A stretch of 64,000 nucleotides of DNA, taken from NCBI GenBank assembly GCA_009746045.1, contig RPFO01000003.1, forward strand, positions 1,150,969 through 1,214,968. Direction: 5' to 3'. The notes under the pieces were generated by a model. That model had not been told where the DNA came from. It worked only from the letters and a program-made list of their open reading frames with translations, and did not search any database. Positions 51,401-63,251 of this stretch are shown piece by piece. Every line of letters begins with the position of its first letter. Within the stretch, counting starts at the first letter, position 1. Position numbers and translations under genes: made by a program. This DNA is from Mesostigma viride (lineage: Eukaryota; Streptophyta; Mesostigmatophyceae; Mesostigmatales; Mesostigmataceae).

Positions 51401-53187
51401 ATGAGTAACCCGGAGACACAACCACCGTTATCAAGTAAGAGAGTTGAAGATGCAACCACATCTTTAGCAGCTCAACGGACGACCGGTGATGAAAGGGTTT
51501 CATCATCTACTCCCAGACGTCAACTATTTGGAGATACCACCTTAATGTCTGCTTCCCGCAGATATTCGCTGTCGGTCGGCCCAAAGTTCTCCATCTTGCC
51601 CCTCGGTGTGCAACCAGGCGAGCCCTCCCTGCGTGGCATTGGTAGAGGTGGACCACGGTTTTCCAACGTGGAAGACACGCGTTCGCCAGCACCCGAATAC
51701 GGTTCGGCTATTCGTTTTGGCTACAACACGGTGCCGGGGCGAGACGGCACTCGGCTAGCGGCTGACGAGCTGACAGCGGAGAAAATTCGATTACAACATG
51801 AACGTGAGGAAGCTGCGAGAGCTAGAAGTGTGGCGGAAGCGCTGGAGAAGAGTGTGGGTAGGACTATTGCGCGTGTGCAGCAACTTGAGTCGCAAGGGCA
51901 GGCGGGCGATGGAGAGTCTGTTTTCGTGGATCAACCGTCTCCAACACTGGGTACACGAAGGGTATATGCGGTTGACGCTCCTTTTGTTGATGAAGGGACA
52001 GATGCACAGGGGCATGAGCCTCCACGGCTCTCGGTGGCTGCGACAATGCCGGAGAGTCAGAATGCACCACACGCCCCAGTGATGGAGCTCACGTCTTTGT
52101 ATCCTCGTACTGTTCCTTTTCCCAAGGTGGAGTCGGTAGACAAGCTATCGCTGACCAACCTTACCCATCGCAGCTTCGACCATTTCTCCACCAAGTTTCA
52201 GGATGTCTTCGCTATCCACTTCGCCAACTACGGGCCCAAGGCAGAGGAACGTCTCACGATGGACATCCAGAAGAGAATGGTTAGGCAGCGGATGAGCGAC
52301 AGTGCCAGCGACCGTTTTGATGAGTTTTTGCGTTCTGTGGCTGGACGTGCGTGTACCGACCTCCCCTCTCTCCTATTGGGCTTTCGCCGGTTTCTGTTAC
52401 CCCAGGATCAGCTTCGCATGGATCGGGACGCACTGGCTAACTGTACGCAGGCTGGTTTGACGCTGCCACAGTTCGTGGAGCAATTCACCAACCTTAGAGC
52501 CAAGATTCCCCAATGCTCTGACGCAGAGGCGCTTCACAGACTACTGCATGGCATGGCTCCACACGTGCGACTGGATGTGGACAAGCACTTCTCCCAGTTC
52601 GACTACGTGGACTGGCAATGGGACAAGGTGTTGTCTTATGTGCTCACCCTTTGTCGTGTGCCTGCTTTTTCTGTCAAGTGGGAGCCTGTGGCCACGCCAG
52701 TGCCACCCATCAAGAAGTCCCTGAACCAGCTGGATGACCTCCTGGGGAGCTCAATGCCTTGGATCCCACCCAGGGTAACTGTTTTATCTGCAACCAGCCA
52801 GGTCACTTTGCACGGGACTGCCCTAGACGGGACCAGTTTCCCCCTGCCACGAGAGGACCTTTTGGCGCCCTGCCATCTCCCAGGCCACCCAACCTTCCTC
52901 CTGGCGTTCCTGCTGGCGATCACCGGATGCAGCCAGGGTTCCAGCCCAACTTCCAGCCCTCTGGGAGGTTCCAGTCCCGCGCTCGGCCCTTCAGCAGACA
53001 GGATAAGCGTAGGATGGTGAACGCTCTCATGCAGCTGCTGGCAGATGAGGAGGATGGGGGGACGAGGATGAGCCTCCAGCACCACCTGAGCAGCTTCCAC
53101 CATCAGGCAGTGGAGCACTCCCAGACCCACCTGAGTCAAAAAACTAGTTGGGTCCCCAGGTCATCCTTCTGTCATGGCCAGGTCTGA
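51401..53187 (+). CDS. Chromovirus gag (capsid + CCHC zinc knuckle), one frameshift
   Basis: Starts at the ATG at 51401 (MSNPETQPPL). The N-terminal ~230 residues include a Glu/Arg-rich coiled-coil-like part. A capsid-like region follows (SFDHFSTKFQDVFAIHF … FDEFLRSVAGRACTDLP … FVEQFTNLRAKIPQCSD … RLLHGMAPHVRLDV), typical of Ty3 retrotransposon gag. The zinc knuckle CFICNQPGHFARDC (52780-52821) lies in the -1 frame; both frames overlap from 52738, next to a GGGG run (52744-52747). The zinc-knuckle frame ends at 53187, 14 bases after the ATG of the protease frame. The shift may be a deletion, an assembly error or programmed. Confidence 0.85.
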
Positions 53188-56100
53188 CCTGCCTGCTGTT
53201 GACGTTAGGCCAGTGAACACTGTGGGTGCTTCTGACCCTGCTGTCCCTGTGGGTCCTCCTGTACCAGGTCACTTACTCAAGTTTCAGGCTAGGCTCCTCA
53301 ACGTGCCAGTTCCCTTGGCTCAGCCAGCTTGCTTGTTTATGATTGATTCTGGTGCTGGCAGTAATTATATTGCTGCATCCTTGGTGCAGGAGTTGAAGTT
53401 GCCTGTGTTGGCCCACCCCACACCTGTCATGGTGCAGTATTCTGATGGCAGGAGAAGCTGCTCACCTGGCTATGTGCAGCTCATCTTCCAAGTTTGTTCA
53501 TCCCAGACTTTGGAAGTGACAGCAGATGTCATTCCCCTCACGGCAGCAGATGTGATTTTGGGGATCCCATGGTTGTCTGACACCAATCCTGCTATTTCTT
53601 GGCCTGACAGGGTGGTCCAGTTCAAGGATGGGACAGTGTGGGATGCTACCTGTGTGTTGCCAGGGGGAGAAGAACAGCCACTGAGTGCTGTTCCACACAG
53701 ACAGCTGTCAATGATGGCAAGGGAGGGGAAGCAGGTGCGAAAGGGGTGGATCAAGAGCCGACTTTGGAGGAGAAACGGGCTGCCCTACTGAAGCATGTGT
53801 GGTCTGCCAAGCATACTCTGTCTTATTTGGCCACCTATCCAGTGGAACACATCTTTTTCCTGCATTTGGTGCCTAATGAACCTGAGTCTGCTAGTGGTCA
53901 TTCTGTCAATGCTGTCAGTTCTACTGTCACCACTGAGCAACAACAGCAGCATGATGCCTTGTTGGACAGGTATGGAGCCATCTTTGAGGACAAGATGCCC
54001 CAGTATCCTCCTGAGGGACCCATCACACATGTCATCAAGTTGGTAGAGGGTGCTCGTCCTCCTTTTGTGCCTATGTACAGGATGGGCCCTGCAGAGATGG
54101 CAGAGCTGAAGACCATACTTATTGGCCTGTTGGAGGCTGGTCTGATCCTCCCAGCTAACAGTCCTTTCAGTTCTGGGTGTTTGCTTGTACCCAAGCATGA
54201 TGGGGGGTGGAGGTTGTGCATTGACCTGAGGGGACTGAACAAGGTGACTGTCAAGTCCAGGTACCCTCTGCCCAGAATTGATGAGTTGCTGGAGAGGACT
54301 GCAGGAGCTGCCTTCTTTACCAAGTTTGACCTCAGGCATGCTTTCTGGCAGATCAGGGTGGCTACTGAGGACATCCCCAAGACGGCCTTTTCTACCCCAT
54401 GGGGACAGTTCCAGTGGACAGTAATGCCCATGGGTGCCTCTAACAGTCCTGCCACTATGCAGATGTTTGTCAATGCCATCTTTGGCCACCTGACTGGAAA
54501 TGCCCTGCCCCAGATCTCACCTGACCTTCGCAACCCCAGGTTCAAGGACATTGCCCACTTGTGTGACACTACCAGGGTGGTCTTCAGGACTTGTGTGGTC
54601 GTCTACCTGGACGACATTCTGGTACACTCTCGTACCTTCAGGGAGCACCTGGAGAACGTGGAGGAGGTCCTTAAGGTGATCCATCAGTATCATCTGTCGG
54701 TGAAGAGGTCCAAGGTGGAGTGGGGCCAAGAGGTGAAGTTTCTGGGCTACCAGCTGAGCGCTGCAGGTATGACTCCTGAGGCCAGCAAGGTCTCTGCTGT
54801 TTTGGAGTGGCCTGTGTTGAAGTCAGCTCATGATGTCAGATCCTTTCTGGGCCTGGTGGGCTGGTACCGACGGTTCATCCCTGACATGGCGGCCATCTCT
54901 GGTCCCCTGTTAGCCCTGCTCAAGAAGGATGTTCCCTTTGAGTGGACTGCAGCATGCCAGCAAGCTTTTGATGTGTTGAAGCAGAAGCTTACCACTGCTC
55001 CCTTGTTGGTGGGCCCCAACCCAGACTTGCCATACCAGGTTAGGTCTGATGCCTCACAGGGTGCTATTGGTGCAGTACTAATGCAAGATCATGGTAAGGG
55101 CCCTCAACCAGTGGAATACATGTCCAGGAGTATGACGTCTGCAGAACGTAACTACCCTGTTCATGAGCAGGAGCTGCTGGGATTGGTGGTGGCCTGTCAC
55201 AAGTGGGAACACCTACTGAAGGGGGCTCAGTTTTCTGTGGCCAGCAGCGCCAAGGATGGACAGGGCAACGAGTCTATTACCCTGATGACTGACCACAGGC
55301 CCTTGGTACATGTGTTGGAACAGACCCGGATGAGTAAGAGGATGGCTGGATGGATGGAGTTCCTGGGGGGGTTTGGACCTTTCTCTGTGAGGTACATTCC
55401 TGGTACGCAGAATGTGGTGCCTGACGCCCTGTCCAGGAGGAGGGATTTGATGGGAAGTTTTCATGAGGACTTGGACATCTGTGCTGCCCTGATTTCTGTG
55501 GTAGAGTGTGGAGCCTTGACTAGAGCTCAGGCCAACAACCAGAAGGTTTCTCAACTGTTGACACCACCTGTAGGGAATAACGGTGGTCCCGTGATGCTCA
55601 TCGACCAGGGCTCTGTCCCAGAGTTGACAGGCGTCCAGGAGGGTGTCCAGTCACTGTCTGACAGTCTTAGGAGAAGTCCTGAAGGTGTGGTGCCCACTCC
55701 CACAGTGCAGCCAGGTGAGGGAGGCCCTGCTAGGCGCAGCAGAGGTAGGCCCAGGAAGTGGGTCATGGACCCTGTGTTGGTAGGCCGGTCCAAGGTGTTG
55801 GCCTCTCAGGTGATGGCAAGGTCAAAAGGGCCTATAGCTACTACTGTCTCATCCAAGCAGTTGGTGGCTAGCCCTGGGCAGGAAGAGGAGATGCAGATGC
55901 AGCCCCTGGGACCTGACAAGGACCTGGTGTTGCCTAATCCTTTAAATATTTCCCTGCTGGACGTCATCAAGGCCTTCACCAAGACGGAGGACATGGCTAC
56001 TGCAGCTATCCAGAGGGGCAACTTTGGCAATAGACCTGTAGAATACTGGGAGGGCGTTCTGTATGTTCACACTCATGATGCAGAGCACACGGTGACTAGA

Positions 56101-57509
56101 AAAGTGTATGTGCCTGAGATGGCCATTCCCACAGTGTTACATTGTTTCCATGACGATGTGACTGCGTGTCATCCTGGTTATGCTAAGCTACTTCATGAGG
56201 TGCAGCAGAGGTTTTGGTGGCCTGGCCTTTATCAGGATGTTAAGGCCTATGTGGATTCCTGTGACTCCTGCCAGAGAAATAAGGTCAGGAACCAAGCCAC
56301 GCCCATCTTTCCCATGGCTATGCCCATTCCCCTGCGCCCTTGGATCAGTGTGACTATGGATTTTATCTGTGGTCTCCCATGTCAGATGGTGGCAATGACA
56401 GGATCCTTGTGGTCATGGACAGGCTTTCCAGGATGTGCCATCTGATTCCTTGCAATACTCATCTCACCGCTGCACAGTGTGTGGATTTGTTTATGAAGGA
56501 GATCTACCGTCTGCACGGCATGCCTAGAGTGATCATCACTGATCAGGACCCCCTTTGGCTGTCAGGGTTTTGGAAGTCATTCTTTGACATCCTAGACACT
56601 AAGCTGGCCTTCGGTGTGGCATACAGGTGTGCCAGTACTGGGGCGGTGGAGAGGATGAACAGAATTGTCAGGGAGTGTCAAAAGCACTATTGTACCCACG
56701 ACAACAAGGACTGGGACAAGAAGCTACCTTTCATAGAGTTCGCAATCAACAACTCTCCTCTGGCTCCTCACCAGATGTCCCCCTTCGTGATCTGCAATGG
56801 CCAGTGTCCCTTGACACCATTCGACTTGGAACTGCCTGACAGAGACGCTGAAGGCCCTTTCCAGCGACGTCTTGGTTCAGTCCAGCAGTTGTTGGCTTCC
56901 TTCCAGGAGGCTCACAGCATTGTGGCTACCCAGCTGTTGAGGACACAGGACAAGTACCTGACTAACGCCTGGCAGCAAACGGTGGCCAGTCATTCCTTTG
57001 TAGCTCCTGGGGACTTGGTGTTGTTGGAAGCCAACAGAGTGCTGCCTGAGAAGGAGCAATGCAGGAAACTGCAACCACTCTGGTTGGGTCCTTACCCAGT
57101 GTTGGCAACCTTCCACTATGGTACAGTGGTCCAGGTCCAAGTGCCTTCTCACTGGAAGCTCAGGAATAATATTTTTCACCTAGCCCAGCTGAAGCTGTAC
57201 AGGCGCAACACCTTACCAGGCAGATTGTCTGCCCCTTTGCCTTATGAATTGGATTCTGAGGGGGAGAAGATCTATGAAGTGGAGCGGTTGTTGGCTCACA
57301 GGGTGAAGGGGAAAGGTCGTACCAAACAGTTGCAGTTTAAGGTACACTGGAAGGGAGAGCTAGAGGTGACTGCTACGTGGCTGTGGTTGTCTGATCTCAC
57401 CAACAGTCACTCTGCTGTACTAGAGTATTGTCAGCGTCATGGTATCACCTTGCCTGAGTGGTATGTCATGGGCTCTGAGCGGTGTGCTCCCCTTCATAGC
57501 TCCCAGTGA
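53174..57509 (+). CDS. Chromovirus pol: protease, RT, RNase H, integrase, chromodomain (two frameshifts)
   Basis: Frame 1 (53174-53791): retropepsin-like protease with FMIDSGAGSNYI and DVILGIPWL. Frame 2 (to 56445): RT with DLRGLN, FTKFDLRHAFWQI and YLDDILVHS (54604-54630), RNase H (RSDASQGAIGAVLMQ, TDHRPL), then the integrase HHCC zinc finger (CFHDD … CDSCQRN). Frame 3 (to 57509): integrase core aspartate ITDQD and GAVERMNR; the first core Asp (TMDF) is just before the shift. C-terminal chromodomain: YEVERLLAHR … FKVHWKGE … WLWLSDL. Both shifts are one-base losses near G or C runs (53743-53746, 56376-56378). If corrected, the polyprotein is full-length for the family. Confidence 0.9.
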
Positions 57510-57557
57510 GCACTGCTAACACCTCTTTTTGGTGTTTTGTGTCTGTGGTTGCCAGCC

Positions 57558-58789
57558 ATGGCCGACTCCCATCCTGAGGGGACACCCAGGCCACCTGCAC
57601 GAACCCAAGAGGACGTGAGGGCTACGTATGTCTTTCAGCACGACTACGCTGGCCCCAGACGGGCCCTTCGATCCAGGAAGACGCTGGGTTTGTGGAAGCC
57701 CATTTTCTCAATCTGTTCCAGCGTATGGTACATGATCAGCAACGGCACGAGCAGCGTCACGGGGCCTTGATAACCAGGTTGATTAATGTGGAGGGTCTGG
57801 TTACTCAGATGGCAGAACACTTGAGGGCTGGGCACATTCCAACTGTGGGTTCTGCTGTGCCTGCAGTTTCTGAGGCTCCAGTAGCTCAGGAGGCTATCCC
57901 CACCCCGGTGGTCTCAGTCCCCTCTCCTACGGAGGCTCCTCCACCCCCTAAGGTGGTGGTACACTTGCCCAGGTCAGCTGTCCCAACAAAACAGGTGGAG
58001 CAGTTCTTGGACCACCGTAATTGTGCTCCTGGACAGTGCGAGTGGTGTAAATCCTTGTACACAGCCATGCAGGCATTGGATCAGACAGTGGTGGAGGAGG
58101 GTGAACTAGTACCTGAGGGTATGGTAGAGTTGGCCCTTGACTGTCTGCCCCCCAGTCTCTGTGAGATTGGGTCACCTATGGTGGCTTACATTATGCACAC
58201 CGTCTTTGCAGTGTACCCGTGGCCTTCGTTTGACATGAGGCCGGTGGAGGGCCAGGACTTGATGGAGGCTCTGCCCAGTGACCTGAGACTCGCCTTTGCA
58301 GGGCTCAAGCCAGTTGGATATTCCCAGACCTACACTGAGCTACTTGAGCAGGCTGTCAAGCAGGGAGAGTTTGACCTTACTCCGTCGTCCAACTGCTCTG
58401 TGATGTCTTGTTTTCCACACAAGGACAGCACAGTCTTTGTGGGGCTGCAGTTACCAAAGTTCCCTAACGAGCTGAGGGCCAGGCTCACACCTTTGAGGGT
58501 GCTGGTACCCATCTTGGGCGCCAGGTGGGGGCCTATCAAGGCCTTTCTACAGCTGTGGTGGGCCTATAGCAGCTGGCTATGTCGCCATAAGACTGCCAGT
58601 GGCTGGGTCTTCGATCCCCTCCGACAGGCTGTGGTCACTCTGTCCTACCCTGCCCAGTGCAGTAGGTTTTCAGCTGAGTTGGGCAAGGCTGCTGAGACCT
58701 GCTTGGATATTCAGGTCAGCAGGAACTGGCCAGATCTGGTGTCCATGGTGGAGCATTTCCCAGTGTTTGGAACGAGGGGAAGGATATGA
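57558..58789 (+). CDS. Extra chromovirus ORF after integrase, unknown function (one frameshift)
   Basis: ATG at 57558 (MADSHPEGTPRPPARTQEDV), 48 bases after the pol stop. A one-base shift near 57680 (GGGTTT) moves it to the frame that runs to 58789; together about 410 codons. Features: a possible N-terminal coiled coil (LFQRMVHDQQRHEQRHG), a Pro/Val/Ala linker, then a Cys- and Trp-containing C-terminal half (CAPGQCEWCKSLY … LWWAYSSWLCRHKTASGW). There is no signal peptide or clear transmembrane helix, so it is not an obvious envelope gene. Its position and open length suggest a retained function. I do not recognise the family. Confidence 0.65.
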
Positions 58790-59193
58790 AGAAGGGGGAT
58801 TGGTTCACTCTGTGAAGGGTTCCAGGATGGTTGGAGATGGGCTGTGGAGTGAGGTGGGGATCCAGAATGGAGGCGACCAGTTCTGATGTCCAGTCCAGAT
58901 TTCCAGCAATGACAGTTCTGAGTTCATGGTAGCTTTGCAGTTGTATTATCCAGGCATGGTTGCCTGTGTGTTAGTCACTTGATGACATTTCATCTGTGGG
59001 TGAATTTGTCTTATTCAGGGTTGACATGATCAGATGATACTGAGATAGGAGGCCCTTTGGGGATGTAAAAACCCACTTGCTTGTCCCAAGAGGTGGTGGA
59101 CTTCCTGTTTATTGTTGTGTTGTTTTGTGGAGGTTGTTGTTTTATTCTTCTTGGCTTCTAGGAACTGGGAGTTCCTGTCTTGAGGGGGAGATA
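58790..59193 (+). promoter_or_regulatory. Chromovirus 3' noncoding region with polypurine tract
   Basis: About 400 bases without a frame. The polypurine tract GAGGGGGAGATA (59182-59193) abuts the 3' LTR and would prime plus-strand synthesis. Confidence 0.8.
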
Positions 59194-59896
59194 TGTAACA
59201 ACCAAATGTTACATCCAAAGTTTTCCTACTGTTGAATCTTATTATGAGTTCTTTAGGACAATTATTTGAGAAGTTAGGAGGCTTCGACGTCTGATAGATA
59301 TTGGGCCTGCTGAGATCTGTCGAATCTATTGTTCTACCCTCATTGGTCGTGGCCTGATCCACGTAGGGTACTTTGCATGGTGTTGTTTAGTCAGTCATAG
59401 ATTCTCTGCAGTACCGTTGTACCTGGTGGATTTGGTTCCAGGTCATTGAGATTTCGTATGTGCTGGCTTTGTGTTGTGTGGAGGATTCGGAGGCTAAGAT
59501 CTTATCTTGAGTGATCCTCACTTTTGATTGGTCCTTCCGGGTTAGGGTTGGATGGATGCTGCGTGCACGATGACTTTTATCCTGTTTGGGGCGGCCGTGC
59601 ATGTGTGCGTACGTGAGAGCTAAAGCTATGGTGTAATTCAAGGGTTTCCTTGTTTCATCAATCAAACAACCCTTGCCAAAAGTCGACTATAACTTCAACA
59701 GATAGTCGACTTGGATATAACTTGTCTGTTGTGTCTAACAAGGGTGGGGACTCATTCCCTTAACTGTTGAAGATCCATCTTCATTGCTTCTCTGGACGTG
59801 AAGTTATCTGTCGCGACTCCAACCCAGGTATAAAGATCTTTTCACGCTAATGTTGATACTGAGGCTGTTGCAAACACAACATTTTTAGTCGTTACA
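59194..59896 (+). repeat. 3' LTR
   Basis: Same length as the 5' LTR, with one substitution observed (59685). Confidence 0.95.
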
Positions 59897-61584
59897 GGTG
59901 TGCATTCAAAGTGCCCCCCTCAAGCTTCTTATGCGGCTCATCCTGAACCGCCTGCGCACGGCCCTGGACGGTCACCTCAGCGAGACTCAGCACGGCTTCA
60001 GGTCGCAACACAGTACAGGCGCTCTTCGCTACTCGCCGACTGGTGGAGGAACTGCAACGCCTTCAGCCTGGTGAGTCCCCTTTGCACCTTGTGCTGGTGG
60101 ACTTCATCAAAGCCTTCGATTCAGTTTTCTGGCCTGCGCTTTGGGACATCCTCGAGTTGTTCCGGATCCCCCGCCCCCTGATTGCTGTCATCCGCAACCT
60201 GTATGAAGGGTCCACCACTTCGGTGCGCACTTCTTACGGGACCACGCCCCCATGCCCTTTACAGAAGGGTGTGTGGCAGGGCTGCGTGCTGTCGCCCTAC
60301 CTGTTCATTATTGTTGTCGAATACGTAATGATTCAGGCGCGCAAGCGATTTGCCCGCATCGTGGGCAGGGAACCAGGAGTGCAGGTTGCTAACAAATTCT
60401 GGCATGGCGGTGCGGACACGGAGATTCGGCTGGCAGACATCATTTACGCAGACGACACCACCCTCTTTGAGGACACTGAGCACGTGCAGACATGGCTTGA
60501 CTGCCTGGCTCTCGAGGCCCGTGCAGTGGGGCTTGAGGTCAGCAAGAAGACAGAGGCCCTGGCGGTTGGGCTCACCACCTCAGCGCCGCCCCTCTATCTC
60601 CTAGACGGCTCTCGAGTCCTGTATCGGGACCGCGTTAAGCTGCTGGGCAGCCTGCTCCTAGCTGCGAGGTGGATGTGGACCACCGCATCTCCCTCGCCTG
60701 GCACGCTTTACGCCAGTACCGGGCCCTATGGCGCAAGCCCCTGGGCAAGATCGAGAAACAGGACCTGTTCAAGGTCCTCGTCCTTCCTGTTCTCACGTAT
60801 GGCGCCGAGACGTGGACCCTCACCGCCGACCTGGCCCGCAAGCTGGACGGCGCGGTCACCAGCATGCTGCGTTCCATTTTCAGAGTAGGATATGCTGCTC
60901 ATGTCCGCAATGAGGACCTGTACCAGGGCATGCCCTATATCACCAGCACAATTAAGCAACGCCGCCTGCAGCTAGTAGGGCACCTAGCTCGCACCAATCA
61001 GGTAGACACCTCACGTGGCCCCCCGCAGGACTGCGACCAGCCCAGCCTGGCCGGCACCTCCTGACGTGGGCTGGGCCCAGTGATGTTAGACGCCGCAAGG
61101 CCCGCACCTTCAAAGAACAGCTAGTAGAGGACATGGGGGGCCTCGGCCTCTCCGTGATTTGGAAGAAGATGATGGACAAGGCCAAGTGGGCCCAGGTCAT
61201 AGAGGACAACGAGCCCCCCCCAGTGGGGAAGCGCCCGCGTGTGCAATCCCACGGGAGGCACGCTAGATAGCTCCCCCTAGGGCAGCGTGCGGCTGCCTAG
61301 ATAGATGATGTAGTTAGAATGTTGCTAGATAGATGTAGTATGTAGCCAATGTAGATAGATTAGACCGGTAGGAATGTTTGCACCCATCCATCCATTCATC
61401 GGGGTTAATGCTCCATGACTCCCCAACGTCGAGCACGAGTCTAATTAATTAATTAATTAATTAGAGTTAGGATAGTTCGATTACGCGGCTTCCTCCACCC
61501 CACCCATTCATCATGGAATATGTGCTACATGATCTCCCAACGGAGGCATGTTATAATTTAATTTAATTTAATTTAATTTAAAAA

Positions 61585-61770
61585 GGTGGGCCTGCACAAT
61601 GATATATGCAGAGAAAGTCCTGTGTGGCATGCCCATGCGAGGCAGTGACAGAAGCTAGGGCGCCCTTCCTGATCCTTCTCGCGCCATGTGTAGGGGTTGA
61701 ATGTTTCACTTGGTACCATGCATGCATGTGACGCAGTCTACGTACGTGCATGCATGCCTTGGGAACCGGC
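61585..61770 (+). mobile_element. Diverged LINE family C-like 3' remnant
   Basis: Text such as GAAGCTAGGGCGCCCT, GGGGTTGAATGTTTCACTTG and GTGACGCAGT parallels 10795-10885, but the terminal stem and tail are degraded. Confidence 0.5.
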
Positions 61771-63022
61771 CCGTGCATGACTAGGTGCATGGCACTTCGT
61801 ATGGTACAAACATAGCGTTCCAGATGATGACAACGGCCCCAAACTACTACTAGTACTACTTCTACCTCAATTATCATCATGAATCCCCGGCCATTGATTT
61901 CCACCATGCACCCGTTCCATTGACGATTTAAAATTACATGGTCCCCTGACACAGTTGCATGCATGAATCAACTAATGTTTAGCACAAAAAGACTCCAACT
62001 TCCGATTTGGACTAGCTAGCACACTCTCACTAGTTAATTCACATGCGGGATCATTCAACCTCTGTTCTCCTTCAGCAAAGATAGCATGCAATCCAAACTT
62101 GCAAGGGTTCCCTCGCGTACAGAAACTTGCCACGGAAGTCTTGGTCATGGCCTAGATTTCTGCGAAGGACAGGCTAACAAGCGGAACTGGCGCACATGGC
62201 CATCAACATCCAGATAATCAGGGAGGCTGCATTAATTAAGTGAGACAACTATTCTGCACTCATGGATGTTACTCGTCGCTTGTACATATAGTATCCACGT
62301 CTCACTGTTCTCCCAGCAGATGTCCAGCTGGGCGGCATGTGAGCCCTACCAGGTAAATGGAAGATGCATGTATGCTTGCGTTTTGTCCCCCATGTTCTGA
62401 TCCCCCATGTGGCCACGCGGAAACCCACTTCACCAACAGCGGAATGTCCCTGGGTAGCACACAACGGATGGCCTCCCTTTGGCACTTGACAAGCTCTAGC
62501 TGGGTACACAGGTGCCCAGTGCTGTTGACATCACCAAGCATGCCACGTCCTTCAGACAGGAGTGATCGATGGCATACATGCTCCCTCAGATTCCAGCAAT
62601 TCCCGGCAGATCTGTTCCGATGATTCCTGGCCAGTGGCTGTTATCCGACCCCTTCAATGAGGCGTGCCCCTCGCAAGTCCGAGCCCAGGCTCACTCAAAA
62701 TGTGCACACATGGGCATGTGATTGATGTGTCTCAATGCTGCAATCTCCTTGTCCTCAGGAGACAGCAAGTCCATACAACAAGTTGATGGCACGCCGCGCG
62801 CGTAACGTAGGCTAGGTCAATCTAGGTCACAAGCTTGCAGATCATGTGTACTACCTCCGTGAGACACGCCAGTTGTTATCACTGGTGTGGGTTACCGCTA
62901 TGCCGCGCTATGACTTAGGGACGCGCCTCTGCTCCACTGGGACACGGCAGGTCGACTATGCAGCCCCCCCCCCCCCCCATCGCGCGTTGACTATCACAGC
63001 CCAAGCCATGACCCCCTAGCGA
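61771..63022. other. No supported gene
   Basis: About 1.25 kb of mixed sequence with GCATGCATG words and a C15 homopolymer (62963-62980 region). It may include the 3' UTR of the minus-strand gene ending at 63023. Confidence 0.4.
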
Positions 63023-63142
63023 TCACTCAGAGACGCGCCTCTTCTTGGCCGGCGGCGCGGAGGGTAGCGTACTGCTGGGCTCCAGCTCGATCTTGGTGGG
63101 CACCTCAGGCATCGTCGTGAAGATAGGCAGCGCCACCGAGTC
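63023..63142 (-). CDS. Last exon of a second host gene, nuclear-type C-terminus
   Basis: Minus strand, 40 codons from a good acceptor (CTTCCCCTCAG|GAC) to TGA at 63025-63023. It reads DSVALPIFTTMPEVPTKIEL and ends PPAKKRRVSE. KKRR next to Pro is a basic nuclear-localisation-like cluster. The exon starts in phase 0. Upstream exons must lie above 63142 and probably beyond the window; I could not place one. Family unknown. Confidence 0.5.
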   Translation of the reverse strand, partial: DSVALPIFTTMPEVPTKIELEPSSTLPSAPPAKKRRVSE

Positions 63143-63251
63143 CTGAGGGGAAGATACATTCAGTGCCAAGCAGCAGGATAGCAGAGGATGGAGGCGTTGA
63201 CATGGCATCATTCATGTTCCCATGTAAGAGCCTTACAAGTTAACAGCCTTT

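Larger units (their letters stand above)
50476..59896 (+). mobile_element. Ty3/gypsy chromovirus-type LTR retrotransposon, 9.4 kb
   Basis: Two 703-bp LTRs (50476-51178, 59194-59896) begin TG and end CA and differ at one observed position (50967 A, 59685 G). The 5-bp duplication GGTGT flanks the element (50471-50475, 59897-59901). Order: LTR, PBS, gag, protease, RT, RNase H, integrase, chromodomain, an extra ORF, PPT, LTR. RT before integrase and the chromodomain define it as a chromovirus. The near-identical LTRs imply a very recent insertion into LINE A3. Several one-base frameshifts are discussed below. Confidence 0.95.
45002..61270 (+). pseudogene. LINE A3 ORF2: AP-like endonuclease and reverse transcriptase, interrupted twice
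   Basis: Part 1, 45002-45524: endonuclease N-half with ASFNVRTL, catalytic QEHRR, VIVGYAPH and LLDANAT. Part 2, 49180-50475: endonuclease end (SDHRLVLARI), a linker, then RT entry (YDAATGSDEIP … FRTMLYKNKG … NYRGV). Part 3, 59902-61270: LKLLMRLILNRL, TQHGFRSQHST, FIKAFDSVFW, PLQKGVWQGCVLSPYLF and the catalytic YADDT. Parts 1-2 and 2-3 join exactly in frame after removal of the inserted elements. Part 3 itself has frameshifts near 60020 and 60660. The enzyme would nick target DNA and copy LINE RNA into it. This copy is dead. Confidence 0.88.
42572..61460 (+). mobile_element. Full-length LINE A3 (~5.3 kb) with three nested insertions
   Basis: A perfect 10-bp duplication TTAGAGTTAG flanks it (42562-42571, 61461-61470). 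Removing the insertions at 43438-43916, 45525-49177 and 50476-59896 with their target duplications leaves ~5.3 kb: 5' UTR (to 42792), ORF1, ORF2 with AP-like endonuclease and RT, a 3' UTR, the degenerate hairpin CTCCCCAACGTCGAG (~61420-61434) and an ATTA tail (61440-61460). Each removal restores the LINE frame exactly, which fixes the insertion boundaries. A1 and A2 are truncated relatives. Confidence 0.92.
42240..61580 (+). mobile_element. LINE family B 3' part, split by LINE A3
   Basis: Left part 42240-42571: ORF2 C-terminus (decayed) and start of 3' UTR. Right part 61471-61580: rest of the 3' UTR (GATAGTTCGATTACGCGGCT), hairpin CTCCCAACGGAG (61534-61545) and an (AATTT)n tail (61552-61580). 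An uninterrupted relative lies at 16300-16500, where the two parts are contiguous. The junction is the 10-bp duplication TTAGAGTTAG of LINE A3. Confidence 0.85.

Noticed and set aside
57558-58789. Calling the extra chromovirus ORF an envelope gene
   Set aside because: No signal peptide, no hydrophobic membrane anchor and no furin-type site is visible.
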